NCBI GenBank assembly: GCA_035624215.1
Contig: DASPRY010000003.1
Coordinates: forward strand, 1 to 64,000
DNA from: JAFAGX01 sp035624215
Lineage (GTDB): Bacteria; Acidobacteriota; Terriglobia; Terriglobales; Acidobacteriaceae
Length of the DNA: 64,000 bases
Direction of reading: 5' to 3'
This document shows positions 25,609 to 34,807 of the stretch, in pieces. The position numbers and the translations under genes were made by a program. Numbering within the stretch: position 1 is the first letter of the stretch; the number at the start of each line of letters is the position of its first letter. The notes under the pieces were generated by a model. The model was not told the DNA's origin. It was given only the letters and a program-made list of their open reading frames with translations, and did not search any database.

Positions 25609-26118
25609 CTAGGATTCGCCGAGGGTCATCTTCAATTTCCGGGATTTTTCTTCCACGCTGTTAGCCAGCTTTTCCTTGTGGGCGTCGAGTTTCTTCGCCA
25701 GCCCGGCGCTTCCCAGAGCCAGAATTTGCGCGGCCAGGATTCCGGCGTTGGTGGCGCCGGCTTTGCCGATTGCAACGGTTGCGACCGGAATCCCGGCAGG
25801 CATCTGAACCGTGGCCAGCAAGGAATCCAACCCATTGAGCGCAGTGGATGGGATGGGAACGCCGATTACCGGCAAGCTGGTGTGGGCGGCAATCACTCCT
25901 GCCAGATGCGCCGCACCGCCTGCACCCGCGATGATGACGCGGATGCCTCGATCCGCCGCTTTGCGGGCGAATTCCGCGGTTCGCTCTGGGGAACGGTGGG
26001 CGGACGTGACATCGATTTCATAGGCAATCCCGAAATCGTCGAGAGCGTTGGCCGCCTCGCGCATGATGTCGAGGTCGGAATCGCTGCCCATGACGATAGA
26101 AACCAGTGGCTTGCTCAT
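25609..26118 (-). CDS. purE: N5-carboxyaminoimidazole ribonucleotide mutase
   Basis: This 169-aa enzyme rearranges N5-CAIR to CAIR in purine synthesis. VSIVMGSDSDLDIM, TSAHRSPERT, IAGAGGAAHLAGVIAAHT and PVIGVPIPS are the class I PurE signatures, including the catalytic His in SAHR. AAAGGA lies before the ATG. It lies 22 bases downstream of purD, so the two form an operon. No purK gene is in view. Confidence 0.95.
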   Translation of the reverse strand: MSKPLVSIVMGSDSDLDIMREAANALDDFGIAYEIDVTSAHRSPERTAEFARKAADRGIRVIIAGAGGAAHLAGVIAAHTSLPVIGVPIPSTALNGLDSLLATVQMPAGIPVATVAIGKAGATNAGILAAQILALGSAGLAKKLDAHKEKLANSVEEKSRKLKMTLGES

Positions 26119-26140
26119 TAGTTCCTTTCAACTGTCGAAA

Positions 26141-27412
26141 CTATCTTTTGAGCGCTCTTGCGGCAATGTCCTTGCGATAATGCGCACCCTCGAAACCGAG
26201 TTTGGCGACCGCGGCATAGGCGCGGTCAACCGCAGTGGCGAGATCGGGTGCGCGCGCGCTTACGCCGAGCACGCGTCCGCCCACAGTGAAGTATCCATTG
26301 TCACGCGCAGTCGTACCCGCGTGAAAAATCTTTATCCCTGGCATTTGGCCGGCCTCCTCGAGGCCGAATATCTTTTTCCCAGCTTCGAATGCGCCGGGAT
26401 AGCCGCCGGAAGCCATCACCACACAAACCGAGGCGTCAGGTGACCAATGGAAATCGCCGTCACTGACGCGGCCTTCGATGGTGGCTTCCATGGCCTCGAG
26501 CAGATCGTTTTCCAGGCGCATGAGGATGGCCTGGGTTTCGGGATCGCCGAAGCGGCAATTAAACTCCAATACCATGGGACCACGGGCCGTCATCATCAGG
26601 CCGCAATACAGGACGCCGCGATACTCGGCGCCCTCGGCTTTCATGCCAGCAACCACGGGGCGGGCAATGTGCTGCAAGAGCCAATGTTGCATTTGCTCGT
26701 CCAAGATGGATTTGGCGGAATACGCGCCCATGCCACCGGTATTTGGACCGGTGTCGCCATCACCAACCCGCTTATAATCCTGCGCAGCGACCAGGGGCAC
26801 GACCCGTTCTCCATCGCTAAGAACGAGGAACGAAATTTCCTCTCCCTGGAGACATTCTTCGACCACCAGGCACAATCCGGCGTTGCCCAGCATTTTTCCG
26901 CTAAGCATGTCAGTCGCGATGGTGGTCGCCTCGTCCTTGTTATGGCAGATGACAACACCTTTACCCGCGGCCAGTCCGTCAGCCTTGAGCACAACGGGCA
27001 TGTGGAAATGAGGCAAAGCGTGACGGAAGTCCTCGAGCGATTTGCAAATGGCGTAGTGAGCCGTAGGAACATTGCAGCGCTGCATGAACTCCTTGGCGAA
27101 ACTCTTGCTGGATTCCAGCCGTGCGGCCGCCCGGGTTGGACCGAAGACCCTCAATCCGCGCCGTGAGAATTCGTCGACCACTCCCAGGGTGAGCGGCATT
27201 TCGGGACCAACGATGGTGAGATCGGGTTGGATTTGCTCGGCGACGGCGAGGAGAGAATCGATCTTTCTAACATCGGCGGGAACACAGTGGGCGTCGGCCG
27301 CGATGCCGCCGTTTCCCGGGGCGCAATAGAGCTTGGAGACGCGCGAGGATTGGCGCAGTTTCCACACCAGGGCGTGCTCGCGTCCCCCGCCGCCGATGAC
27401 TAGGACCTTCAT
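26141..27412 (-). CDS. purD: Phosphoribosylamine-glycine ligase
   Basis: This 423-aa ATP-grasp enzyme joins glycine to phosphoribosylamine to make GAR, the second step of purine synthesis. It starts with MKVLVIGGGGREHALVWKL and has PVVLKADGLAAGKGV (ATP-grasp), EEISFLVLSDG, GPNTGGMGAYS and FNCRFGDPETQ. I use the ATG at 27412; a TTG at 27454 in frame would add 14 residues without family support. No strong ribosome site is seen at either. purE follows on the same strand. Confidence 0.95.
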   Translation of the reverse strand: MKVLVIGGGGREHALVWKLRQSSRVSKLYCAPGNGGIAADAHCVPADVRKIDSLLAVAEQIQPDLTIVGPEMPLTLGVVDEFSRRGLRVFGPTRAAARLESSKSFAKEFMQRCNVPTAHYAICKSLEDFRHALPHFHMPVVLKADGLAAGKGVVICHNKDEATTIATDMLSGKMLGNAGLCLVVEECLQGEEISFLVLSDGERVVPLVAAQDYKRVGDGDTGPNTGGMGAYSAKSILDEQMQHWLLQHIARPVVAGMKAEGAEYRGVLYCGLMMTARGPMVLEFNCRFGDPETQAILMRLENDLLEAMEATIEGRVSDGDFHWSPDASVCVVMASGGYPGAFEAGKKIFGLEEAGQMPGIKIFHAGTTARDNGYFTVGGRVLGVSARAPDLATAVDRAYAAVAKLGFEGAHYRKDIAARALKR

Positions 27413-27555
27413 ATTCGGACAGACAAGGTTAGGGGGAAAAGGGAAAATTTTCAATTGGCGAGTTCTGATTGTGGAGACGGCAACATACCGGTCTTGAACC
27501 TGGCAGTTGGGATTTGAAACGATTTATCCGCTGACGGCAGTCGCCGCACAGTCAT

Positions 27556-27583
27556 ATTAACTGCGCTTAATGCGTCGTATAAT
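27556..27583 (+). promoter_or_regulatory. Operator-like palindrome and -10 box before the MntR-like gene
   Basis: ATTAA-CTGCGC-TTAAT at 27556-27571 is an inverted repeat. A perfect TATAAT -10 box follows at 27578-27583, only 9 bases before the ATG at 27593. Transcription would start at or just before the start codon, so the mRNA is probably leaderless; no ribosome site is seen. A related sequence, ATTAACTGTAGTTTA, occurs before the transporter gene at 28309-28323, which suggests autoregulation. Confidence 0.5.
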
Positions 27584-27592
27584 TTTGTTGCG

Positions 27593-28273
27593 ATGATTAC
27601 TGTTTCCAAAGAAGACTATCTAAAAGCTATTCTGGAGGCCGAGAGCGAGGGTGAGACGGTCATTTCTGCCACGCTTTCGCACCGGCTTTCGGTTTCGCCG
27701 CCGGCCGTGACGATGGCGCTGCGCCGGCTAAAAAAAGATGGACTGGTGCGGGTGCAAGCGGACGGGCACGTGGGACTGACGCCCGGAGGACGAAAGATCG
27801 CCCGGAAGCTGACTTTGCGGCATCATCTCATCGAACGCATGCTGGCCGAGATTTTCGGGATGGAGTGGTACAAGGTCCACGATGAGGCAGAGCGTTTAGA
27901 ACATGCAGTTTCGCCCGACTTTGAATCCAAATTGCTGAGCAAGCTGGGGCGCGGAGGGGCTTGTCCACATGGCAATTTGAGCGAACTGGAGAGTCCTACG
28001 AGCCGGCGGCGGCGTGGTTTGCTGTTACTTTCCGAAGCCGAAGCCGGCAAGGCGTATGTGGTGAGCGGAATATACGAGCGCGACCGGCAATTGCTGGAAT
28101 TTCTGGAGCACCGTGGAGTTCGTCCCGGCGCCCGGCTGCATGTTTCGGGCAGAAATTACGACCAAACTCTAACCATGGAGACTGATGCAGGCATGGTGTC
28201 CCTGGGGCATTCAGCTTCTGAAAGAGTGTGGGTAACGGGAGACCGGAGTTCACACCGCAGGTCTTCTTTCTAA
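27593..28273 (+). CDS. DtxR/MntR-family metal-dependent regulator
   Basis: This 226-aa protein begins with the winged helix of DtxR/MntR regulators (SKEDYLKAILEAESEG, SATLSHRLSVSPPAVTMALRR as the recognition region). A metal-binding/dimerisation domain follows (LTLRHHLIERMLAEIFGMEW, HDEAERLEHAVSP), then an SH3-like FeoA-type domain (RPGARLHVSGRNYDQTLTME). Such regulators bind Mn or Fe and repress metal uptake. The Nramp transporter gene starts 111 bases downstream on the same strand, so Mn(II) uptake is the likely target. The -10 box next to its ATG suggests a leaderless mRNA. Confidence 0.9.
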   Translation: MITVSKEDYLKAILEAESEGETVISATLSHRLSVSPPAVTMALRRLKKDGLVRVQADGHVGLTPGGRKIARKLTLRHHLIERMLAEIFGMEWYKVHDEAERLEHAVSPDFESKLLSKLGRGGACPHGNLSELESPTSRRRRGLLLLSEAEAGKAYVVSGIYERDRQLLEFLEHRGVRPGARLHVSGRNYDQTLTMETDAGMVSLGHSASERVWVTGDRSSHRRSSF

Positions 28274-28295
28274 CAGCTACAACATTCCAGAGCAA

Positions 28296-28339
28296 AATTA
28301 CCTCGGTAATTAACTGTAGTTTACATCCGAGGGTATACT
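28296..28339 (+). promoter_or_regulatory. Predicted operator and promoter for Nramp transporter
   Basis: AATTACC-TC-GGTAATT (28296-28311) is a perfect 7+7 palindrome. Overlapping it, TTAACT (28310-28315) and TATACT (28334-28339) with an 18-base spacer form a plausible promoter. A regulator bound to the palindrome would cover the -35 box. The second sequence, ATTAACTGTAGTTTA, resembles the site before the regulator gene. Confidence 0.5.
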
Positions 28340-28384
28340 CATGCTAATATAAGGCGTCAGTTCCTGAGGTGGGGTCCCGTCCCG

Positions 28385-29734
28385 ATGGCGACTAATGTGA
28401 TCAATTCCGGAGGACAGGCGTGGCGCTCTGAAGTGATTCAGCCCAGCCTGCCGGAGGTTCACAGTAGTTTGCCGGTCCCGAAGACGTCGGCTTTCTTGAG
28501 CAAGCTGGTGGCGTTTGCGGGTCCCGGATTTCTGATAGCGGTTGGCTACATGGATCCCGGCAATTGGGCCACCGACCTGGCGGGCGGCTCGCGCTATAAC
28601 TACACCCTGCTCTCGGTCATCATGCTGTCGAATTTCATGGCCATTCTGCTGCAGGCGTTGGCTATCAAGTTGGGAGTGGTTACGGGAAGAGACCTTGCTC
28701 AGGCCTGCCGTGATCATTTCAGCCGGCCAGTTTCGCTGGGACTGTGGGGATTTGCAGAGATTGCGATCGCCGCCTGCGATCTTGCCGAAGTGATCGGCTC
28801 GGCCATTGCCTTGAACCTGCTATTTCACATCCCACTGATCTGGGGCGTGTGTCTCACCGGGCTCGATGTCCTGATGATTCTGTTTCTGCAGCAGAAGGGA
28901 TTTCGCTTTCTTGAGGCGCTGGTAATCTCGTTGATCGGCACGATCGGTGTGTGCTTTGGGCTCGAAATATTGTTCTCTCGTCCGAGCCTTGCCGGATTAT
29001 TCTCAGGATTCTTTGTGCCTTCGATGCAGATCGTGATGCGCGATCCGGGAATGCTGTACATCGCCATCGGCATTTTGGGGGCGACAGTGATGCCGCATAA
29101 TCTTTATCTGCATTCGGCTATAGTGCAGACGCGAAAGTTCGAGCGCACTTCTGAGGGCAGACGCGAGGCCATCCGCTACTGCACCATCGATTCAACGATT
29201 GCACTTATGCTGGCCTTGTTCGTCAATGCTGCCATCCTGATCGTTGCGGCAGCGACGTTTTGCCGAAGCGGGTATCACGAGGTGGCGGAAATCCAGGATG
29301 CCTACAAACTTCTTTCGCCTCTGCTGGGCGTGACCGGCGCCAGCACAGTCTTTGCTCTGGCACTGCTGGCTTCCGGCCAGAATTCCACATTGACTGGCAC
29401 GCTGGCCGGACAGGTGGTGATGGAAGGATTTCTCAGCATCCGGCTGCGCCCCTGGCTGCGGCGGCTGATTACGCGGGCCCTCGCCATTACCCCGGCAGTG
29501 CTGGTTACGGCATTCTGGGGTGCGAGAGGCACTGCCAACCTTTTACTTCTTAGCCAGGTGATTTTGAGCATGCAGCTCAGCTTCGCGGTTTTCCCGCTGG
29601 TCATGTTCACCAGTGACCGCGCGAAGATGGGAGAATTTGTGAATCCACTCTGGTTGAAGTCTCTTTCCTGGGTGACAGCGGTGTGCATTGCGGTGCTGAA
29701 TGCATGGCTTCTGCTCCAGGCGCTCCGCGGGTAA
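28385..29734 (+). CDS. mntH: Nramp-family divalent metal (Mn/Fe) transporter
   Basis: This 449-aa inner-membrane protein has about 11 transmembrane helices. It carries the DPGN metal-binding motif in TM1 (VGYMDPGNWATDLAGGSRY) and the MPHNLYLHSA motif in TM6, the two hallmark sites of Nramp/MntH proton-coupled metal importers. Consensus transport motif residues (ASGQNSTLTGTLAGQVVMEGFL) follow. A GAGGTGGGG stretch precedes the ATG. The gene follows an MntR-type regulator, so it is probably derepressed when manganese is scarce. Confidence 0.92.
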   Translation: MATNVINSGGQAWRSEVIQPSLPEVHSSLPVPKTSAFLSKLVAFAGPGFLIAVGYMDPGNWATDLAGGSRYNYTLLSVIMLSNFMAILLQALAIKLGVVTGRDLAQACRDHFSRPVSLGLWGFAEIAIAACDLAEVIGSAIALNLLFHIPLIWGVCLTGLDVLMILFLQQKGFRFLEALVISLIGTIGVCFGLEILFSRPSLAGLFSGFFVPSMQIVMRDPGMLYIAIGILGATVMPHNLYLHSAIVQTRKFERTSEGRREAIRYCTIDSTIALMLALFVNAAILIVAAATFCRSGYHEVAEIQDAYKLLSPLLGVTGASTVFALALLASGQNSTLTGTLAGQVVMEGFLSIRLRPWLRRLITRALAITPAVLVTAFWGARGTANLLLLSQVILSMQLSFAVFPLVMFTSDRAKMGEFVNPLWLKSLSWVTAVCIAVLNAWLLLQALRG

Positions 29735-29903
29735 GAATCTGCCTTCTGCAGCTTTCTCGAAAGCGACTAAAATCGACATTCGCGTCGAGGCTTGCGTTGG
29801 CTGCCGCTGCTTGCTGAGAAAAGCGCTTAGAATGTAGTGAGCCGGTGCGACGCGCTGATGCGCGCTGCCACGCTCCAGCATCTATTTTCTCAGGAAGGCA
29901 GTC

Positions 29904-32609
29904 ATGAATAGTTTTGGTAGCCGCTCCACTTTGCGCGTTGGGCAACGGGACTACGAAATCCACCGCATCGACGCGCTCGACAAAAAGGGAATCTCGACCA
30001 AGCATCTTCCCTATTCGTTGCGTATTCTGCTGGAAAATCTCCTGCGCACGGAAGATGGCCGAAATGTCACGGAAGGTGACATTCGCGCTCTGGCTTCCTG
30101 GAACGGCCAGTCGAAGCCGGACAAAGAAATCGCCTTTACCCCCAGCCGCGTGCTGATGCAGGACTTCACCGGGGTTCCGGCGGTGGTGGATCTGGCGGCC
30201 ATGCGCGACGCCATGAAGCGTTTGTCGGGTGATGCTGCACTGATCAATCCACTGCAGCCGGCAGAGCTGGTGATCGATCACTCGGTGCAGGTTGATCAAT
30301 TCGGAACTCCGAATGCCTTACAACTGAATGCAGAGCTCGAATTCCTGCGTAACAAGGAGCGTTACGCATTTTTGCGCTGGGGGCAGACAGCATTCCGCAA
30401 CCTGGCAATTGTGCCGCCAGATACCGGCATCGTTCACCAAGTCAACCTCGAGTACCTGGCGCGGGTGGTTTTCGTGCAGGAATCACCTGGCAAACGCGTG
30501 GCCTACCCTGACACATTGGTAGGAACCGACTCGCATACCACGATGATCAACGGGCTTGGCGTGCTGGGGTGGGGCGTCGGAGGAATCGAAGCGGAAGCGG
30601 CGATGCTGGGGCAACCGGTCTCGATGCTGATCCCGCAGGTTGTCGGCGTAAAGCTGATCGGGAAACTGCGGGAAGGCGCCACTGCAACTGATCTGGTGCT
30701 GACCATTACCGAAATGTTGAGGAAACACGGGGTGGTCGGCAAATTCGTGGAGTATTTCGGTCCCGGTTTGCCGGAGCTGCCTTTGGCCGATCGAGCCACC
30801 ATCGGCAACATGTCGCCTGAGTATGGCGCAACCTGCGGCATTTTTCCAGTCGACAAAGAAACGCTCAGCTACCTGCGGCTGACAGGGCGTTCAGAAGAGC
30901 AGATCACACTGGTCGAGGCATACTGCCGTGAGCAGGGGCTATTCCACGAAGAAAAGACCCCGGAAGCTGAGTATTCGGAGCTGCTTTCGCTTGATCTGGC
31001 AAGCGTCGAACCGAGCCTTGCCGGCCCAAAGCGTCCGCAAGACCGCGTGCCGCTTTCTCAGGCGAGACAGTCATTCGAACAGGCTTTGCCCTCACTGATG
31101 AAACCCGGCAAGGCGGCGGAGAAGATGGCGGAAACAGTTTCTGGAAACGGGCATCTGCACAACGGCAGCGTCGTGATTGCTGCGATCACGAGCTGCACGA
31201 ATACATCAAACCCGTCGGTAATGCTGGCTGCGGGTCTGCTGGCGAAGAAGGCGGTAGAGCGTGGCCTGCAAGTCCCCGGGTGGGTGAAAACTTCATTGGC
31301 GCCCGGGTCCAAAGTGGTGCGTGACTATCTCGAGCGCGCCGGCCTGACCGGTTATCTGGAGAAACTGAAATTTCACATCGTGGGGTATGGTTGTACGACT
31401 TGCATTGGGAATTCCGGACCGCTGCCGGAAGAAGTCTTGCGCGCGATCGATGAGAACAATCTTGTGGTCGCGTCGGTGCTTTCCGGCAATCGCAACTTCG
31501 AAGGCCGAATCAATCCCGATGTGCGGGCGAATTACCTGATGTCTCCGCCGCTGGTGGTGGCATTCGCCTTGGCCGGGCGGATTGATCTGGATTTGCGCAA
31601 GGATGCGATCGGCAACGACAAGCAAGGCAGCCCGGTTTATCTGGCTGACCTGTGGCCATCACGGCGCGAAGTCGAAGAAGCGATGAGCAAGTCGATTTCT
31701 TCCGACATGTTCCGCAAGACTTATGGCGAAGTCTACCAGGGCGACGAACGCTGGCGTGCGCTGGCCGTGCCCAAGGGCGAAACCTACGCGTGGGATCCAA
31801 ATTCCACTTATATCCGCCAAGCCCCTTATTTCGACGGAATGAAGATCAAGCCGGAATCGGTTGGCGATATCCGGAACGCTCGCGTGCTGGCGGTGCTGGG
31901 CGATAGCGTCACTACCGATCACATCTCTCCGGCGGGCTCGATCAAGAAAGACAGCCCGGCTGGGAAGTATCTGATCGAGCATGGCGTGAAACCGGCGGAT
32001 TTCAATTCGTATGGCTCGCGAAGGGGAAATCATGAAGTGATGGTGCGCGGCACGTTTGCCAATGTGAGATTGCGCAACAAAATGGTTCCCAATCTCGAAG
32101 GCGGATTCACACGCCACCTGCCGGATGGCGCGGAGATGACCATCTTTGAGGCTTCGGAAAAATACATTCGCGAAGGCGTTCCGCTGCTGATCATCGCTGG
32201 AAAAGAATATGGTTCCGGTTCCTCGCGGGATTGGGCGGCCAAAGGGCCACGCCTGCTCGGGGTGGAGGCGGTCCTGGCGGAAAGCTACGAGCGCATCCAT
32301 CGTTCCAACTTGGTTGGGATGGGAATTCTGCCATTGCAGTTTCTCACCGGCGAGAATGCACAGTCTCTCGGATTGACCGGTGAAGAGGTTTTTGAAATCA
32401 GCGGAGTTCGCGACGTAGTCGAGCACTTCGCGCCGGGACGCCAAGTGAAAGTGGAGGCGAGGAGTAACGGAAAAACAAAGGAATTCAATGCCCTGGTGAG
32501 GATCGACACGCCGCAGGAGGCGCAGTATTACGCCAACGGCGGCATTCTGCAATTCGTGTTGCGGCAACTACTGGCGGGCCGACCGAAGCCGGAGGCGGTG
32601 AGCGCGTAG
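29904..32609 (+). CDS. acnA: Aconitate hydratase A
   Basis: This 901-aa enzyme converts citrate to isocitrate in the TCA cycle and uses a [4Fe-4S] cluster. Iron ligands are in AAITSCTNTSNPSVML and in YGCTTCIGNSGPLP. LVGTDSHTTMINGLGVLGWGVGGIEAEA and GSGSSRDWAAKGPRLLGV are family signatures, the latter in the swivelling domain 4. Length fits AcnA/IRP-type aconitases (about 890-900 aa). AGGAAGG precedes the ATG. It stands alone after mntH. Confidence 0.97.
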   Translation: MNSFGSRSTLRVGQRDYEIHRIDALDKKGISTKHLPYSLRILLENLLRTEDGRNVTEGDIRALASWNGQSKPDKEIAFTPSRVLMQDFTGVPAVVDLAAMRDAMKRLSGDAALINPLQPAELVIDHSVQVDQFGTPNALQLNAELEFLRNKERYAFLRWGQTAFRNLAIVPPDTGIVHQVNLEYLARVVFVQESPGKRVAYPDTLVGTDSHTTMINGLGVLGWGVGGIEAEAAMLGQPVSMLIPQVVGVKLIGKLREGATATDLVLTITEMLRKHGVVGKFVEYFGPGLPELPLADRATIGNMSPEYGATCGIFPVDKETLSYLRLTGRSEEQITLVEAYCREQGLFHEEKTPEAEYSELLSLDLASVEPSLAGPKRPQDRVPLSQARQSFEQALPSLMKPGKAAEKMAETVSGNGHLHNGSVVIAAITSCTNTSNPSVMLAAGLLAKKAVERGLQVPGWVKTSLAPGSKVVRDYLERAGLTGYLEKLKFHIVGYGCTTCIGNSGPLPEEVLRAIDENNLVVASVLSGNRNFEGRINPDVRANYLMSPPLVVAFALAGRIDLDLRKDAIGNDKQGSPVYLADLWPSRREVEEAMSKSISSDMFRKTYGEVYQGDERWRALAVPKGETYAWDPNSTYIRQAPYFDGMKIKPESVGDIRNARVLAVLGDSVTTDHISPAGSIKKDSPAGKYLIEHGVKPADFNSYGSRRGNHEVMVRGTFANVRLRNKMVPNLEGGFTRHLPDGAEMTIFEASEKYIREGVPLLIIAGKEYGSGSSRDWAAKGPRLLGVEAVLAESYERIHRSNLVGMGILPLQFLTGENAQSLGLTGEEVFEISGVRDVVEHFAPGRQVKVEARSNGKTKEFNALVRIDTPQEAQYYANGGILQFVLRQLLAGRPKPEAVSA

Positions 32610-32639
32610 GATTAATAGTCAGCCCAGGTAAGGTCGTAT

Positions 32640-32837
32640 TTAGGCGATTGCTTTGAGCAGCGTGAGCACGCTGGCGGCGGCATTGGCCAAGACGAAGACA
32701 CCTTGGACGATCGGGACCATGCGTGGGCGCCGCGCACCGCTGGCATACTCGGCGCCGGGATGACCGGCGGCAGCAATACTGGCGAGCTTGAACGCCGCCA
32801 AAGCAAGCGGCACGATTCCGGCGATCACAAAGCCCAC
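32640..32837 (-). CDS. Small membrane protein of unknown function
   Basis: This 65-aa protein has two hydrophobic segments (FVIAGIVPLALAAFKLASIAAA and VQGVFVLANAAASVLTLLKAI) with a charged loop (GARRPRM) between them, so it is probably a two-helix inner-membrane protein. The start is GTG, 6 bases after the stop of another small membrane gene, which suggests translational coupling. I recognise no family. Confidence 0.45.
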   Translation of the reverse strand: MGFVIAGIVPLALAAFKLASIAAAGHPGAEYASGARRPRMVPIVQGVFVLANAAASVLTLLKAIA

Positions 32838-32843
32838 GGCGGC

Positions 32844-33104
32844 TTACCTGGCGTGATATAAGAAATCGTTGAGCAGCGCCAGCCAGAAACTAGCGCCCTC
32901 CCGCTCGCTCAGAGCGAGCCAGATCAGCCACAACGAGGGCATTACGAGCAGCAGGAAGTAAGACCAATCCTCACCCGAGTTGGGATTCGGTATCTCCGGA
33001 AAAAGCCATTTTGTAGTTCTGTTGGCCTCCTGCAGCAGCAACAGACTGAGCACCATAAGTACAACCGAAAAGCTCAAGAGCCCAAAATCCCACACCGAAC
33101 TCAT
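32844..33104 (-). CDS. Small membrane protein of unknown function
   Basis: This 86-aa protein (from the ATG at 33104) has two transmembrane helices: LLSFSVVLMVLSLLLLQ and FLLLVMPSLWLIWLAL, with a loop that includes FPEIPNPNSGEDW. A longer open frame to a GTG at 33176 adds 24 residues that look untypical. It is followed closely by a second small membrane gene and lies divergent to the RibD-like gene. I recognise no family. Confidence 0.45.
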   Translation of the reverse strand: MSSVWDFGLLSFSVVLMVLSLLLLQEANRTTKWLFPEIPNPNSGEDWSYFLLLVMPSLWLIWLALSEREGASFWLALLNDFLYHAR

Positions 33105-33272
33105 TCCGCCGGGATGCGAGCCCGGGATTTGAAAAGCGAAAGCGACTGCCTGCATCGGCATGGAGTGGCGCACCACGCGAAGTTATCGCTTCGCGATGCA
33201 TGAGTCAATGTTTGTGCCAAATTGGCATACCTCTAAGGTATGATTTCGCGATGTTCGGGGGGACAGCGCAAT

Positions 33273-33839
33273 ATGAAGAGGCACAGGAAAGTTATCGCGT
33301 ACATTGCGATCAGCGCGGACGGCTACATCGCCCGCCCGGATGGAGATGTCTCATGGCTGGACCGCCCGCGTCCGAAGGGACAATACGGAATGGGCGCTTT
33401 CATGAAGAGCATCGATACGATCCTGTGGGGGCGAAAGACCTACACCAAAGCAATTGAGATGGGCATGAAGGCCGGCGGTTTCGACCCGAAGGTGAAGAAC
33501 TATGTGTTTTCCCGAGAGCCGCAGGGGTCGCTATTACCAGGATTCGAGTTGGCGAGAGAGCCGATCAAGTCATTCGCACAAAGCTTGCGGGCGCGGCCGG
33601 GCAAGGATACTTGGATGATGGGGGGTGGCGAGATCATCGCTTCGTTTCTGGACGAAGGAGAGATCGACGAGTTCAGCATCCATGTGATTCCAATCTTGAT
33701 CGGCGAGGGCATACCGCTGATTAAGCCCCAACACCGCTCCATTCCGCTCAAACTGCTTTCGACCAAGAAGTTTCCGGACGGTGTGGTGCGTTTGAACTAC
33801 CGTGTTCTCAATCATCCTGGGAATGGGAGCGCATATTGA
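33273..33839 (+). CDS. Dihydrofolate-reductase/RibD C-terminal-like protein
   Basis: This 188-aa protein has the RibD-C/DHFR-like fold: VIAYIAISADGYIARPDGD at the N-terminus, TILWGRKTYTK, NYVFSREP, WMMGGGEIIASFLDEGEIDE and IHVIPILIGEGIPL. Such stand-alone proteins are NAD(P)H-dependent reductases of unknown substrate (the COG0262 type), not necessarily true folate enzymes. I use the ATG at 33273 with a GGGGGGA run 10 bases upstream; a start at 33240 adds untypical residues. Confidence 0.9.
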   Translation: MKRHRKVIAYIAISADGYIARPDGDVSWLDRPRPKGQYGMGAFMKSIDTILWGRKTYTKAIEMGMKAGGFDPKVKNYVFSREPQGSLLPGFELAREPIKSFAQSLRARPGKDTWMMGGGEIIASFLDEGEIDEFSIHVIPILIGEGIPLIKPQHRSIPLKLLSTKKFPDGVVRLNYRVLNHPGNGSAY

Positions 33840-33860
33840 AATCTTTGCACCGCGAGACTG

Positions 33861-34310
33861 CTAGAAGACCTTGGATGAGTCCAACAAAATCGTAACGGGG
33901 CCGTCGTTGACCAATTCCACTTGCATCATTTCTTGAAAGCGGCCGGTTTCACAGGCGAGACCTGCAGCTCGGATGCGTTCGACGAAATATTGGTAGAGCT
34001 GCTGAGCCTGCTCAGGGGGCGCCGCGCCGTCAAACGACGGACGCCTGCCACGGCGAACGTCTCCGTAGAGCGTGAATTGAGAGACGACCAGCACGGCCCC
34101 GTGCATCTCCGCCACATCCAGATTCATCTTTCCCTTCTCATCTTCGAAGATGCGCAGTCCAGAGACTTTTTCGGCCAGGTAATCGGCGTCTTTCTCGGTG
34201 TCGTCGCGGGAAACGCCCAGCAGGACGAGCAAGCCGCGGTCGATCGTGCCCGTGACCTCGTTTTCCACGGTCACGCGCGCGCGACGGACGCGTTGGATGA
34301 CAGCACGCAT
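33861..34310 (-). CDS. dtd: D-aminoacyl-tRNA deacylase
   Basis: This 149-aa enzyme removes D-amino acids (and glycine from tRNA-Ala) from mischarged tRNA. It begins MRAVIQRVRRARVTVE and has GLLVLLGVSRDDTEKDADYLAEKV, VSQFTLYGD (the SQFTLY motif of the active site) and a late NDGPVTILLDS (the NGPVT-type motif). Length fits the DTD1 family (about 145-150). It is single and divergent from the acyl carrier protein genes. Confidence 0.95.
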   Translation of the reverse strand: MRAVIQRVRRARVTVENEVTGTIDRGLLVLLGVSRDDTEKDADYLAEKVSGLRIFEDEKGKMNLDVAEMHGAVLVVSQFTLYGDVRRGRRPSFDGAAPPEQAQQLYQYFVERIRAAGLACETGRFQEMMQVELVNDGPVTILLDSSKVF

Positions 34311-34541
34311 GCGATTCCGAGCACTGGCAATTTGCGAACCTCATCATACACGTCAGCATGTGACGGAGGTTGCAGGCGCGGCGGATTGACCACGGTAACT
34401 CTGAGCAGTTAGGATGCTTGTGGGCAGTTGCTTGAGCCTCCGCGTTTCGCCTTCTGTCGCGGCGGGACTCTCCTTTACACCGATTTGTGCGGGCCATTAG
34501 ACTACTCATTTCCTTTTCAGCTCATCGGGAGGCAGAGGCAC

Positions 34542-34793
34542 ATGGCGGTTGCCACAAAAAAGGAGTTGGTGGAGAAGGTCCGGCAGATCATCAGCGAACA
34601 GTTAGGGGTGGATGAGGTTGATATCACACCCGGCACGTCTTTTGCCGACGACCTAAAGGCAGATTCTTTAGACCAGGTTGAGCTGGTGATGGCGCTGGAA
34701 GAAGCATTCGATTTAAGCATTGCCGACGAAGACGCGGAAAAAATTCTCAAGGTGCAGGACGCCATCGATTACGTCGAAAAACACGCAAAATAG
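34542..34793 (+). CDS. Acyl carrier protein (first of a tandem pair)
   Basis: This 83-aa acidic helical protein carries the phosphopantetheine site ADSLDQVELVM with Ser42. The ATG at 34542 has GGGAGG upstream; a longer open frame to 34428 is not supported. A second ACP gene follows 14 bases downstream. The core around Ser is more basic at the start (KKELVEKVRQ) than in the second ACP, so the two may serve different synthases. Confidence 0.93.
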   Translation: MAVATKKELVEKVRQIISEQLGVDEVDITPGTSFADDLKADSLDQVELVMALEEAFDLSIADEDAEKILKVQDAIDYVEKHAK

Positions 34794-34807
34794 CACAAGG
34801 AGAACTC

